Of a DNA stretch of 64,000 bases, positions 46,553 to 58,719 are shown piece after piece. Positions within the stretch are counted from its first letter, which is position 1; each line of letters opens with the position of its first letter. The DNA is from Imbricaverruca yamaguchii (taxonomy: Eukaryota > Arthropoda > Thecostraca > Neoverrucidae): assembly GCA_034440575.1 (NCBI GenBank), contig JAOTOL010001068.1:182178-246177 (forward strand), written 5' to 3'. Below the pieces are notes generated by a model. That model did not search any database, had not been told where the DNA came from, and was given only the letters and a program-made list of their open reading frames with translations. The translations under genes were made by a program, and so were the position numbers.

Positions 46553-47800
46553 AACACACAATATTTTATATTTTGATGAAAACATTTGTATGCTGTTATC
46601 TATTGCGCCGAATGCAGCTGTGCTTTTTAAAAGGAATGATCATGCCAACGGTCAAGGAGTTATAGCCTCGGGAATTTCTGAGATGTCACCAAACAAGGGT
46701 GTTCTTGAGGTCCTTAATACAATGAAGAACAATCCGAATTGTGCGAAAGTATATAGCGGCGAACTCACAATTTGCTTTCACCTTGACTGCGTCCGACACC
46801 CTCAGAAATTTTCTCGCTCACAGACAGCGCGTTTAGCAAGAGTGAGCAGTGAGCACCGGGCACTGAAACACGGTGCCGCCCCTTGTTTGTGCCCCTCTTG
46901 GCATTTCACTACATTCGCAAATTTTGGGTTTCGCGACGCAATACATGGATGTGGGAGTGGTTTTTCAGTTGTCGAAATGTGATTGCTATATTGTGGATGA
47001 TTCTATTTCCTCGTTGGGCGCAAAATGACCATGGCAGTCGACGCGCCCCCAAACCCCAATTCATCATCATGATTCTATTTCCTCGTAATGCATGGTAAGG
47101 GAACACCCACAGCTCATGTACTACCATAATTTGGAGACATTTGCCCTATTTTTGTCAACCCTTGACCTTGAGTTAGAACACTTGTGCAACACAGTATTCA
47201 AGATCAGATGACTAACGTTACCATCCCATCACGTTCCTCGAGCGTCAGAAGCCTCGTATTTCAGCAATATACCGTTACAAATACATATTCGTACAGGCCA
47301 CGATAAACTAGCACAAAAACAGCAAACGCAAACAACAACTGCATGCCCAATTTTGAACGGATATGTAGTGTTAGTAGCAAAACCCTATTTTTTTCTTTTT
47401 TTTGCTTCGAAAGATAAGATAATACATTTCATTTCAGAACTTTTTAAAATCGCATTGTGACTGTCAGGAAAGGTAAAATAGATCATGTGACCTTTGATCA
47501 CGATGGCACGATTTCACGTATCCCGTAAACGCAAATTTCGAAATATCCAAAAGATACAGTGGGTCATTGTGGGTTCACCGATATATACTTTTGCACATTG
47601 CGGATAGTTCTTCATTGGGTTGAAGACCTCAAAAGACACCCTTGTTAAGTGACATCTCAAAAATGCCCGAGGTTATAACTCCTCGACTGTTGACCTGATT
47701 TATATACACAAAAAATGGCACAGCTAGATTCGGTGCATGAGATAACTTCACGCAAATGTTTTCATCAAAATATACAACATCAGGTATTATTTTGGCCATT
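46553..47800. repeat. Inverted pair (~220 bp arms) at the left edge of the duplicated region
   Basis: 46,553-46,770 on the plus strand corresponds to the reverse complement of about 47,570-47,800. Shared blocks in the same order include TTTTGATGAAAACATTTG, GAGGAGTTATA-type sequence and AACAAGGGTGT. The right arm has a counterpart at about 54,125-54,310 in unit 2. Confidence 0.75.
47014..47070 (+). mobile_element. 57-bp insertion with 15-bp target duplication, absent from unit 2
   Basis: GATTCTATTTCCTCG is repeated exactly at 46999-47013 and 47071-47085. The insert is TTGGGCGCAAAATGACC, ATGGCAGTCGAC, GCGCCCCCAAACCCC and a CATCATCAT tail. The corresponding place in unit 2 (about 53,555) has a single uninterrupted target, which is direct evidence of insertion after the duplication. 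Confidence 0.9.
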
Positions 47801-48686
47801 TCACTTGTCGATTTTTCGTGAAATGGGTATGTGTATGGCAGGATGCCAGGATGCCCTACAGTTTCCCCAGCAGCTTCTGTCGCTTCAGCGGTGGCGAAAC
47901 AGAACTCATAAGTGTCAAAGGAACCTTCTGAAATGACGTGACATTCGCTTCGAAGAAGGCTTCGCATTTCTAATGCCTTTCATGGTGAAATTTGAAGCCA
48001 TCGGAGCGGCGTTCCAGGTCGACAGTGTTATGACTGCTTGTGATTATGTCACGAGTTGACTTGACCGAGGCGACAAAGGCCTCGAGACCGTTCACACGCC
48101 TCCCCCTTGGGATGCGTGCGTTGCGGTGGGCGTTATGTTGGGAGCGGCAGGGCCGCTGCACAAGTACGTTCTGTCGTGCACGTGGGCCAAACTTCCGTTG
48201 ATGTGTGTGTCGCTTGGCTGGCTCGGTGTTGGTATATGACCAATTCATATCAATTCAGGGAGTCGTAGTTTTTAGTACTGTCAATCGTAAATGAGCGTTT
48301 TTACTAAGTCCAGCTCAATTAGTGTGTGCCAATGCGGATTTTATCGAGGTATTGAAAGCCGCTGCTGATTAACGGAAAACAAAAGACAAGCAGAATCCGC
48401 AGTCGGCGTGTGTGAGTTTGTATCGCGGCAATGACATGCACATCACGGCTCGCCAACGACCACACATATGCAGTACCAAAACAAAGCGAGCAGTCATCTC
48501 CTGCAGGCAGTCTTCAGAGCAGCAGGACGTCACGTGAACGCCCGCCTTGCAGTTGAGCGAGACAGGTTTGTCGGTGGACGCTGACGCCGGGGTCAAGCAC
48601 GGCGCTTTCCCCCACTGCCTCGGCCGAGCTCCGTGACAGTGCTGGGTCGCGCCTCCTGTCAGGCTGGCAGCCAGTGCGAGGCGGCC

Positions 48687-49740
48687 CTAGCCCGTGCAGA
48701 AGCGTCCCTGGCACGGCCGCCTGAAGCCGAAGCCGCCGGTGTGCTGCACAGATCCCGCCTGCGCCCCGGAGTTCTGGAAGTTGCCGAACGGCGTCTGCGC
48801 GCCGTTGTGGAAGGCGGTGCCGTGGCTCTGGCTGGACCCGGAGCCGGACACGCTGCCCTGTGGGACGGCAACGCGGGTCGGTCAACACTGGGTGCGTGCT
48901 GTGGTGGAAGGCGTTGCTGCTGCGCTGGCTGGACCCAGCGCCAGAGACGCCCCCTTGGAGGATAGTGATGTGGCCCGGTCACCGCTGGGCACAGGCTAGA
49001 GGTTGGCAGTGATGGGATTACAACATCCAGTTCCACCCAGGAGAACACGAAACTTGCGTTACTAAAATCCCGCGGACGTGTGCTGAGGTCGGCATCATAG
49101 AGTAGTGCAAGAGGTCTCTTCATTTCTTCTTAATCTCTAAATATAAATTTCGGAGCATATTTCGCAAGAATTTTAGGTTGTCTTCTTATCAGGCATATTA
49201 CTGTAAACACAGTAATGCTGACCTAATTCTGATGGTGTGTGTGTGTCTGCGTGCGTGCGTGCGTGCGTGCGAGGTAACTAACTAGCAAGTAATTTCCCGG
49301 AAAGTGCCTCTTTTACCAACGGAAGAGTTTTGTATATTGCATGGGAAACGTTCAGAAACATATAGCGTTTGTACATTTCGAGAAAATGACATCTTGGCTC
49401 AACGTTTCGTCCAAAATCGACCTCTTCGAGGGGGCCATGGCCTAAGTGGCCCCCTCAGATCCGCCAGCCCGTATAGCCTGGGCAACCTTTGGGCCCAATC
49501 CAGCATTGGGATGAGATCGGTGGCTACGTCATCGAAATGTACAATTGGACACGGCGACGTTCTACTCACCTGAGCTCCGGCTTGGACTGACGTGATCTGT
49601 GATATGCCTCCGGGGCCTTGCTGGGTGCCGGAGATTGAGCTGGCAGTGCCGCTACCCGACGCTTGGCCACCAAAGCCGGGGAACAGGTGATATGCGTTGG
49701 TCATCGACAGTAGGCCACACAGCAGCAGGGCGACCTTCAT
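48687..49740 (-). CDS. Secreted Gly/Ser/Gln-rich protein, copy 1 (2 exons, 113 aa)
   Basis: Exon 1 is 49740-49570 (57 codons, donor CTCAG|gtgagt). Exon 2 is 48857-48687 (acceptor cccacag|GGC, phase 0, stop TAG). Residues 1-16 (MKVALLLCGLLSMTNA) form a classical signal peptide. The mature part is about 97 aa, rich in Gly, Ser and Gln (GFGGQASGSGTASS, GSVSGSGSSQ, GAQTPFGNFQNSG), and ends in RRPCQGRFCTG with the only two mature cysteines. I do not recognise the family. Low complexity and secretion would suit a cuticle, silk, adhesive or defence role, but nothing decides. The gene is repeated in unit 2. A possible poly(A) signal is weak here (AGTAAA), whereas copy 2 has AATAAA. Exon 2 is supported by exact conservation in copy 2. 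Confidence 0.7.
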
Positions 49741-50340
49741 GGCTGCACACAGAGGTCACATCAGGTCACGCGGTCAGACGCGTTCCGTTTTACGATGAGC
49801 GCGTGGACAGGACAGGCGGGCCCGGCTCAGAATGGTAGTGTGGTGGGCACTGCATCACGTACATTCATAAAAAAATATTTAGTTGTACACGCGCCAACAC
49901 AGGGTATCACTACTCCTCTTAGAAGCATTATCTTTGGCGTATCCGACGGGCCGGAGTGCACAAATTCCACGTCTCACTACTTCTCAACAGAGATTAGGCA
50001 CATTTTTAAAATCCACTTTCAACAATCTGCGAAAATAAATTTGGTGGGTCTTCGTATATGGTCTCGCATGTGGGCTCTAAATTGACATTTGCTGCTGCAG
50101 GACAATTGGTGTGATCTTCAATACGGCAAATAATGTGTCGCAGCCATTGCACAGGCAATTGGGGTCATGGCATGCAACATAGCACAAATCGAATTCTGCC
50201 CACATTGGGCACTGTAGGTAGTCAAGTATTTGCCCTAATAGCATCAGATGGCCCGGACAAAAAAAAACACAATGTCCAACGTAGTTATGGAAGGCACTGC
50301 CGTCATTTCGACTAAACATGAAGCTCACGACCTTATTCAG

Positions 50341-50599
50341 GCTACCGTTGGTGCGGCACCGGGTGTGTGTTACAAGCGCTATTCAGGCTACCATCGGTGT
50401 GGCATTGTTCATCGGGTGTGTGTTACAAGCGCTATTCAGGCTACCATCGGTGTGGCATTGTTCACCGGGTGTGTGTTACAAGCGCTAATCAGGCTACCAT
50501 CGGCGTGGCATTGTTCACCGAGTGTGTGTTACAAGCGCTATTCAGGCTACCACCGGTGCAGTATGGTTCACCGGGTGTGTGCCACAAGCCTGCCAGTGA

Positions 50600-50600
<1 letters not shown>
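50341..50600 (+). repeat. 53-bp minisatellite, about 4.5 units, followed by a long AT run
   Basis: TGTGTTACAAGCGCTATTCA and GGCTACCATCGGTGTGGCAT recur about every 53 bp. A perfect AT dinucleotide run of about 46 bp follows (50,602-50,648). Unit 2 has one repeat fewer and only a few AT steps. Confidence 0.9.
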
Positions 50601-50651
<51 letters not shown>

Positions 50652-51559
50652 GATCTGGTTTGTCCAGGACAAATTATATCGATATTCACACCTCAGCTGT
50701 GATTTGGGTGTGCCGATGCCGATCCATGAAGGGCGTGTAGTTACATGAAATGTATCAATGATTGTTTTTCACAGCCATACTGGGCACAATGCAACAATTA
50801 TCTTGTGATTTGAAAAGCCGTTCTGCGGAGACGTGTGGTGGAAGCGCCAAGCAGCGGTCTCCGCAGCTGGTTCAGTGTTCAGCTGCCCTTCCATCCCGGA
50901 TATATCTGGTTCCATAAGGGTTTGTTTAGCTACAGCGAGCTTGTGTTAGTGGTCATTTTACCGATTAGGAGGCAAACGGAAGATTTGTCGTACGAGAGGT
51001 GCTGCAGTTTGCCTACCCTATAGACGAAATGGATGCTTCTGGAATGTTAGACCGACCAATATTTTCCTAGATCGTAACACCAATTGGTACTCACTGTCTT
51101 TCTTACTATTGCGGATACCTGTACTGGGCATCGTTAAGTTGAAAACAACTATGCGAGGTAAGAAATGCTCACATTAACCGGAACAAAGATTAACAAGCTC
51201 GTCTCACTGAGTCGACTGGCTGCTCTAACTCTAACAGCCACACACCCCACATCGCAATTGGTCGGCATCATTTTATCATCTCTGCACCGAACTCGAGGTC
51301 AGAGTACAGCCGTTTTCCGATCACATACAAGCACAATAGCATAAGCCGTGATAGCGCGACTGTCTCATGACCACAGGCTGTTTAGAACAGCTGGTGAACG
51401 TGTTTTCCAGTTAATAGGAATATGTGACTACCTTCCCTAATCATTCCCAATATCTTCTACCCGTTCCTGTCCATAGTTCTTGAAACCATTGGAGCAGACC
51501 TGTGGTGCCGAACTACTGAGGGCGCTGCCGCCCGCGTCGGGCCTCACCTGGGCTCGGGG

Positions 51560-52470
51560 CGGCTGTGACGGTGCAGACAGGTCGACCTGAGGTGTGCGGA
51601 TCAGCGGTGGACGCGGGCCCTCTTATACCGGTCTGCACGGACAGCCAGAGGCGGACGGAAAGCCCGGCAACATCAACCTCCACTATCATGAGGCCGAGAG
51701 GCGCGCCCGCGAGGCGAAGAGGGCGTTCCCGGCTCAAATGGACAGGGCTCAGGCGTCGAGCCACCAAGGCCCTGACAAGGCTATTCCCCAAGGCCGGCTA
51801 CCCCATCGCCGCGAAAGCGAATTGAGGGACCTGCGGTAGCTCAGGCTACCCATGATATGGGCCCTTCTCCGCCTCCTTCCTGGCTGGGAGCACAGAGACG
51901 AGGCTTGTCGCCTTCTGGCTCTTCAGCGTGCCAAGAATCACCGAACACTCGGCCCAGAACCCAGTCCCTCGGACCGAGTGGAGGCTCACCGCCCGATCCA
52001 CCGTCGATATCCTCCCTGGGACGGACCATAAAACCAAGTTTTAAAACGCACAAATTCCCCATTCTAGTCACTCCTGAACATCGTACAATATCAGTCATTA
52101 TCTTTAGTCATGCATGCATCTTGTCATCCTTAGTCACCATCGAAATTCCATCCTTAGTTTTACAATGGAACATACGTGGTCTTAGCGCCAGTTTGACAGA
52201 TCTTTATCCCGGCGAAACCCCGTAGCTATTTGTCTACAAGAGACGAAACTATCGCCTAGAGCCTACTGCTCAATAAATTGGAACTCCATCTACCGCAAGG
52301 ACGTACCTGCTGAAGCAATGACCCATGGTAGAACCATGCCAGTAGTCCACCATAGTGTGTCTGTGCACCAGGTACCACTACGCACATCACTCCAGGCGGT
52401 TGCTGCCCCTGTCAACTTACTGCTTGCAAGACCGTGCGTCTGCTTACTTGATGCAATGTTCTTCGGGTGT
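51560..52470 (+). mobile_element. Jockey-like LINE fragment (end of ORF1, start of ORF2), unit 1
   Basis: A Pro/Ser-rich ORF1 end (GPSPPPSWLGAQRRGL) is followed by an ORF2 start PSLVLQWNIRGLSASLTDL, the beginning of the APE endonuclease domain. The downstream match (CATCACTCCAGGCGGTTGCT) corresponds to 62.1 kb of the larger LINE. Stops after a few dozen codons make it dead. Only the EN start is present. Confidence 0.75.
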
Positions 52471-52599
52471 CTCGACTCCGATCCGGGTACGTCCAAAAAC
52501 TTACTTTCATGTCACCCTAACAGCAAGCAAAATGCGTGTGTTTTTAGGGGGCAGCCGCCTCCGGGAGGGTCGGAGAGGGAACTCCAGGCGCCCGTCTTG

Positions 52600-53375
52600 A
52601 GGTCCCTACGGGCCCTCTGGGTCGACATGATGGATCCCTAGGGCGACGTGAAGGGCCCCTGAGCTGACTTGAAGGGCCCTGGACCGACGAAATGGGCCCC
52701 GGGCTGACGGAACTGGTCCCGGGACGATGAAGAAGGCCCCGAGTCAACGGATAGTGCCATTGAGAAGATACTGAGGACCCTTGGCTGGGATAACGTGAAG
52801 GGCTTCTAGAACGACGGAGGGAACCTCGGATAGTTGGAAGGACCCACGGGCTGACGGAGAGGGCCCAGAGCCAGTATGAAGGTCCCCCGGGTTGACGGTG
52901 GAGCCCAAATGAAAGAAAGGACCCCTAACCTGATGGACAGGGCACAAGCATTTGGAAGAAGGTGTCTGACTTTTCCGGATATGCCCTGAGTCTTCAAAGA
53001 GGGCCCCTGCGACGACGAATTGGTCCTAGTCGCCCGAGGAGACTTCAGGCCATCAGAAAGGACCCTTAGGTTCCGGATGGGCCCAAGCAGTACAAGGGCC
53101 CTCTCGATTGATGGAGGGGGCCCAAGCGGTTCAAAGCGAGCCTCCAGACTGGCAGAAGAATCCCTGGATAGCTAAAGAGGGCCCATGCGTCGACGGAGAG
53201 AACTCCGGGCCGTTGGAGAGGGCCCAGAACCAGCATAAAGTGCCCCTGGGCCGATGGGAGCCGACACCGCACAGGGGGCCCCTTGCGTTTCTGCCGCACG
53301 GTGAGTGCCCTGAGCCGTGCAAAAGAATCCCTGTGCCGACGGATGAGTACCTCGGACCGCTGTAAAGCAAATAGC
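52600..53375 (+). repeat. Degenerate GGGCCC-centred repeat array
   Basis: Short units of about 20-30 bp combine GGGCCCC with GAGCTGACTTGAAG or CCGACGAAAT-like spacers, for some 770 bp. Only the first roughly 230 bp have a counterpart in unit 2 (59,800-60,028). Confidence 0.7.
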
Positions 53376-53851
53376 TTTACAGCGCGTTCAGCGAGAGTGA
53401 GCAGTGAGCACCGGGCACTCAAGCACGGTGCCACCCCTTGTTTGTGCCCCTCTTGACTACACTACACTACATTCGCAAATTTTGATTTTCGCGACGCAAC
53501 AAATGGTTGTGCGAGTGGTTTCTCGGTTGCCGAAATGTGATTGCTTTATTGTGGATGCTTCTCTTCCCTCGTAATTTATGGTAAGGGGGCACCCATAAAT
53601 CATATACTAACATATTTCATGTACATAAATAATATGCTACACATAAATCATATACAACTAGCACAAAAACAACCATGCATGCCTAATTTTGATCGGATAT
53701 GCATTTTTATGAGCAAAATCCTATTGTCATTTTTTGCTTCGAAAGATAAGATACTAAACTTCACTTGATTTTTTTTTTAATCGTCTTGTGACTGTCCCGA
53801 AAGTTAATATAGGTCATGTGAACTTAGGTAACGATGTCACGAATGCACTTA

Positions 53852-54042
53852 TGGGGCGGGGATGTCCGAGTGGTTAAGGTGTTGTGCTCTGGGTACCAAA
53901 GGTTCCGGGTTCGACACCAGCGCCGCTCGGGACATTTCCCAATCCCGCGGCCAATCGGCAAAACAGCGTGGGCGGCGCCATTGGCCGTGAATGTGCATAA
54001 AGTGCGTCGTGAACCACCCATTAAAGAAACAAACGACTTAAT
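53852..54042 (+). mobile_element. tRNA-Ser/Leu-like SINE (family S2), only in unit 2
   Basis: The head GATGTCCGAGTGGTTAAGG is a Ser/Leu-type A box. GGTTCCGGGTTCGACACC is the B box. The body has CGCGGCCAATCGGC and GGGCGGCGCCATTGGCC, and the A-rich end is CATTAAAGAAACAAAC. Unit 1 has an empty site at about 47,517. Short flanking ACTTA repeats are seen. There is no long variable arm or acceptor stem, so it is not a tRNA gene. Confidence 0.85.
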
Positions 54043-55677
54043 TTATCCCGTAAACGAAAATTTCGAAGTAGCCAAAAGATGCAATGGGTCGTTATGAGTT
54101 CATGGATACATACTTTTGCACATTGCAGATAGTTCTTCATTTAATTGAAGACCTCAAAATACACCCTTGTTAGGTGACGTCTGAAAAAATCCCGATGCAT
54201 TAACTCCTTGACTGCTGACCTGATTTTAGTTTTTAATGGCACAACTGGATTCGGCTCATCAGGTAACTCCACGCAAATATTTTCCTCAAAATATAAAACA
54301 TCGAGTATTATTTCGACCCTTTTACTTGTCGATTTGTTGTCAAATGGGTATGACCAAGGAGAGTTCCGATAGCTGGAGATGTTTGCTAGGAGGTCTGAGG
54401 CCTCTCTCGAAGCTGCAGGAAAGAATCCAAACGCTGCATCTTGCATCCTAGGGCATCCTGGCCGGATGCCAGGATACCCTACAGTTTCCACAGCAGCTAC
54501 TGTTGCTCCAGCGATGGCGAAACAAATGGCCCAGCGATAGCTTATATGGCGACCGCTCCGTCTGTGCCAGTTACTTCACCTTAGATCGGCGGCATCGGCT
54601 AAGCAAGAAGAAATAAATGAATAATTTGCAGGCTGCTGTGTCTTTGGTAACTATAGTGCACGCTACAACACATTTTCTGGTTAGGTCTATCATGAAAACT
54701 ATATGTTCGTGCACCGTCACGATCTTCAACACGAGTTTATATCCAAGAGCGGACTGCCATAACAACCTGCAATTTCTTTTTTATTTCAAGCCCTGGAGAT
54801 CGACTGCCGCACTGCCAGCTTCGAAATGACTCATGCAATGACTTGGTATGATTAAGAACTGTGCATAACTAGACCACTGTGTTGCCTAACTCATAAGTGT
54901 CGAAGGAACCTTCTGAACTCATGTGACATTTGCTTCAGAGAAGGCTTCGCACTTCTCATGCCTTTCATGGTGAAATTTGAAGCCATCGGAGCGCGTTCCA
55001 TGTCGGTAGTGTTGTCACAATTTGTGCTTATGTTATGCGTTGACCTGACCGAGGCCACAAAGGCCCCGAGACCGTTCGCACGCTCCCCCCTCCCCCAGTT
55101 CGCGTCCCACCAGCGCCGGTTAGGCGCGGCCGGGCCGCTGCACAAGCACGTTCTGTCGTGCACGTGGGCCAACCTTCCATTGATGTGTGTGTCGCTTGAT
55201 TGGCTCGGTGTTGGCATGTGACCAGATCATATCAATTCAGGGAGTCCTCGTATTTGGTACTGCCAATCGTAAATGAGCCTTTTTATTAAGTCGAGCTCAA
55301 TTCGTGTGTGCCATTGCGGATTTTATCGTGGTATTGAAATGTCGCTGCTGATTAACAGAGACCAAAAGACGAGCAGAATCCACAGTCGGCGTATGTGAGT
55401 TTGTATCGCGAAGTTTGCATTGCACATCACGGCTCGCCCGTGATCACACGCGCCGCGTGTGCAGCACCAAAACAAAGCGAGCAGTCATCTCCTGCAGGCA
55501 GTCTTCAGAACAGCAGGACGTCACGTGAACGCCCGCCTTGCAGTTGAGCGAGACAGGTTTGTCGGTGGACGCTGACGACGGGGTCAAGCACGGCGCTTTC
55601 CCCCACTGCCTCGGCCGAGCTCCGTGACAGTGCTGGGCCGCGCCTCCTGTCAGGCTGGCAGCCAGTGCGAGGCGGCC

Positions 55678-56929
55678 CTAGCCCGTGCAGAAGCGTCCCT
55701 GGCACGGCCGCCTGAAGCCGAAGCCGCCGGTGTGCTGCACAGATCCCGCCTGCGCCCCGGAGTTCTGGAAGTTGCCGAACGGCGTCTGCGCGCCGTTGTG
55801 GAAGGCGGTGCCGTGGCTCTGGCTGGACCCGGAGCCGGACACGCTGCCCTGTGGGACGGCAACGCTGACTCGGTCAACACTGAGTGCGTGCTGTGGTGGA
55901 AGGCGTTGCTGTTGCGCTGGCTGGACCCGGCGCCAGAGACGCCCCCTTGGAGGACAGTGATGTGGCCCGGTCACCGCTGGGTACAGGCTAGAGGTTTGCA
56001 GTGATGGGATTACAACATCCAGTTCCACCTAGGAGAACACGAAGCTTGCATTACTAAAATCCCGCGGATGTGTGCTGAGGTCGGCATCATAGAGTAGCGC
56101 AAGAGGTCTCTTGATTTCTTTCTTAATCTCTAAATATAAATTTCGGAGCATATTTCGCAAGAATTTCAGGTTGTCTTCTTATCAGGCATATTACCGTCAA
56201 CACAGTAATGCTAACCTCATTATGATGGTGTGTGTCTGCGTGCTGTGCGTGCGTGCGTGCGTGTGCGCATGCGAGGCGAGGATAGCTTTATGCCTGCCAA
56301 TTAATCTTGAATGCACCTAGCGCTTTCGAGCTCCCGTCTTCATGCGCATGTTAAGCGAATCAAACAATGTCAACTCCTGGGAACACTTCGTGCCGGTATG
56401 AAGCAAGTCATTGCCCGATGGGCGCAATATGACCAGAGCAGTCGAAGCGCCCGAAAGCACAAACAACTAACTAGCAAGTAATTTCCCGGAAAGTGCCTCT
56501 TTTACCAACGGAAAAGTTTTGTATATTGCATGGGAAACGTTCAGAAACATATAGCGTTTGTACATTTCGAGAAAATTACATCTTGGCTCAAAGTTTCGTC
56601 CAAAATCGACCTATTCGAGGGGGCCATGGCCTAAGTGGCCCCCTCAGATCCGCCAGCCCGTATAGCCTGGGCAACCTTTGGGCCCAATCCAGCATTGGGA
56701 TGAGATCGGTGGCTCCGTCATCGAAATGTACAATTGGACACGGCGACGTTCTACTCACCTGAGCTCCGGCTTGGACTGACGTGATCTGTGATATGCCTCC
56801 GGGGCCTTGCTGGGAGCCGGAGGTTGAGCTGGCAGTGCCGCTACCCGACGCTTGACCACCAAAGCCGGGGAACACGCGATAGGCGTGGGTCATCGACAGC
56901 AGGCCACACAGCAGCAGGGCGACCTTCAT
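55678..56929 (-). CDS. Secreted Gly/Ser/Gln-rich protein, copy 2 (2 exons, 113 aa)
   Basis: Exon 1 is 56929-56759 and exon 2 is 55848-55678, with the same splice sites, phase and length as copy 1. The signal peptide is MKVALLLCGLLSMTHA. Against copy 1 there are five substitutions, all in exon 1 (N15H, H18R, L19V, I36T, T39S), plus three silent changes. The 171-bp exon 2 is identical. Upstream of exon 2 the intron holds a diverged copy of the exon's first ~56 bp. The intron also contains a ~190-bp insertion absent from copy 1. A candidate poly(A) signal (AATAAA on the minus strand) lies near 55,270. Function unknown. Confidence 0.7.
56276..56464 (+). mobile_element. ~190-bp insertion in intron of secreted gene copy 2
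   Basis: The sequence GATAGCTTTATGCCTGCC through GAAGCGCCCGAAAGCAC is absent from unit 1, where GCGAGG joins directly to TAACTAACTAGC. Its 3' end (GGGCGCAATATGACC, AGAGCAGTCGAAGCGCCC) is the short tail element, so that element may be the 3' end of a longer one. No clear target duplication. Confidence 0.7.
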
Positions 56930-57599
56930 GGCTGCACACAGAGGTCACATCAGGTCACGCGGTCAGACGCGTTCCGTTTTGCGATGAGCGTGTGGACAGG
57001 ACAGGCGGGCCCGGCTCAGAATGGTAGTGTGGTGGGCACTGCATCACGTACATTCATAAGAAAAATATTGAGTTGTACACGCGCCAACACAGGGTATCAC
57101 TACTCCTTTAGAACGATGTCATTGCGTTGCATTTCATGCAGACCGAAGCCAATTGATCACCAATTGAAGCATTATCTTTGGCGTATCCGACGGGCCGGAG
57201 TGCACAAATTCCACGTCTCACTACTTCTCAACAGAGATTAGGCACATTTTTAAAATCCACTTTCAACAATCTGCGAAAATAAATTTGGTGGGTCTTCGCA
57301 TATGGCCTTCATGTCCCAGGTGGGGTTCTAAATTGACATTTGCTGCTTCAGGACAATTGGTCTGATCCTCGATGCAGCAAACAATGTGTCGCATCCATTG
57401 CACAGGTAATTGAGGTCATGGCATGGAACATAGCACAAATCGAATTTTGCCCACATTGGGCACTGTAGGTGATCAAGTATTTGCCCTAATGGCATCAGAT
57501 GGCCCGGACAAAAAAAACACAATGTCCAACGTAGTTATGGAAGGCGTTGCCGTCCTTTCGACTAAACGTGAAGCTCACGACCTTATTCAGGCGGTTCGT

Positions 57600-57790
57600 T
57601 GGTGCGGCACCGGGTGTGTGTTACAAGCGCTATTCAGGCTACCATCGGTGTGGCATTGTTCACCGGGTGTGTGTTACAAGCGCTAATCAGGCTACCATCG
57701 GCGTGGCATTGTTCACCGAGTGTGTGTTACAAGCGCTATTCAGGCTACCATCGGTGCAGTATGGTTCACCGGGTGTGTGCCACAAGCCTG
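57600..57790 (+). repeat. 53-bp minisatellite, about 3.5 units (unit 2)
   Basis: Same unit as at 50,341-50,600 with one repeat fewer. The AT run after it is reduced to ATATATATA. Confidence 0.9.
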
Positions 57791-58719
57791 CCAGTGATGC
57801 ATATATATAATGCTCTGGTTTGTCCAGGACAAATTATATCGATATTCACACCTCAGCTGTGATTTGGGTGTGCCGATGCCGATCCATGAAGGGCGTGTAG
57901 TTACATGAAATATATCAAGGAGTGTTTTTCACAGCCATGCTGGGCACAATGCAACAATTATCTCGTGATTTGAAAAGCCGTTCTGCGGAGACGTGTGGTG
58001 GAAGCGCCAAGCAGCGGTCTCCGCAGCTGGCTCAGTGTTCAGCTGCCCTTCCATCCCGGATATATCTGGTTCCATAAGGGTTTGTTTAGCTACAGCGAGC
58101 TTGTGTAAGTGGTCATTTTACGGATAAGGAGGGAAACGGAAGATTTGTCGTACGAGAGGTGCTGCAGTTTGCCTACCCTATAGACGAAAGGGATGCTTCT
58201 GGAATGTTAGACCGACCAATATTTTCCTAGATCGTAACACCAATTGGTACTCACTGTCTTTCTTACTATTGCGGATACCTGTACTGGGCATCGTTAAGTT
58301 GAAAATAACTATGCGAGGTAAGAAATGCTCACATTAACTGGAACAAAGATTAACAAGCTCGTCTCACTGAGTCGACTGGCTGCTCTAACTGTAACAGCCA
58401 CACTCCCCACATCGCAATTCGTTGGCATCATTTTATCATCTCTGCACCGAACTCGAGGTCAGAGTACAGCCGTTTTCCGATCACATACAAGCACAATAGC
58501 ATAAGCCGTGATAGCGCGACTGTCTCATAACCACAGGCTGTTTAGAACAGCTGGTGAACGTGTTTTCCAGTTAATATGAATATTTGACTACCTTCCCTAA
58601 TCATTCCCAATATCTTCTACCCGTTCCCTGTCCATAGTTCTTGGAACCGTTGGAGCAGACCTGGGGTGCCGAACTACTGAGGGCGCTGCCGCCCGCGTCG
58701 GGTCTCACCTGGACTCGGG

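Larger units (their letters stand above)
46825..53375 (+). repeat. Direct segmental duplication, unit 1
   Basis: It opens with ACAGCGCGTTTAGC and AGAGTGAGCAGTGAGCACC. Unit 2 opens the same way at 53,375. Collinear similarity runs through the secreted gene, the 53-bp repeat and the LINE fragment to about 52,826 (counterpart 60,028). Unit 1 continues with a GGGCCC-rich array up to the junction. Confidence 0.85.

Noticed and set aside
48369..48600. Cys-containing minus-strand frame (NCKAGVHVTSCCSEDC) downstream of the secreted gene, conserved in unit 2
   Set aside because: Conservation is explained by the recent duplication. It lies after the stop codon and no in-frame splice joins it to the gene, so it is left as possible 3' UTR.
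53852..53935. Possible tRNA-Ser or tRNA-Leu gene
   Set aside because: A and B boxes are good but the long variable arm and acceptor pairing are absent. It is an insertion missing from unit 1 with a SINE body.
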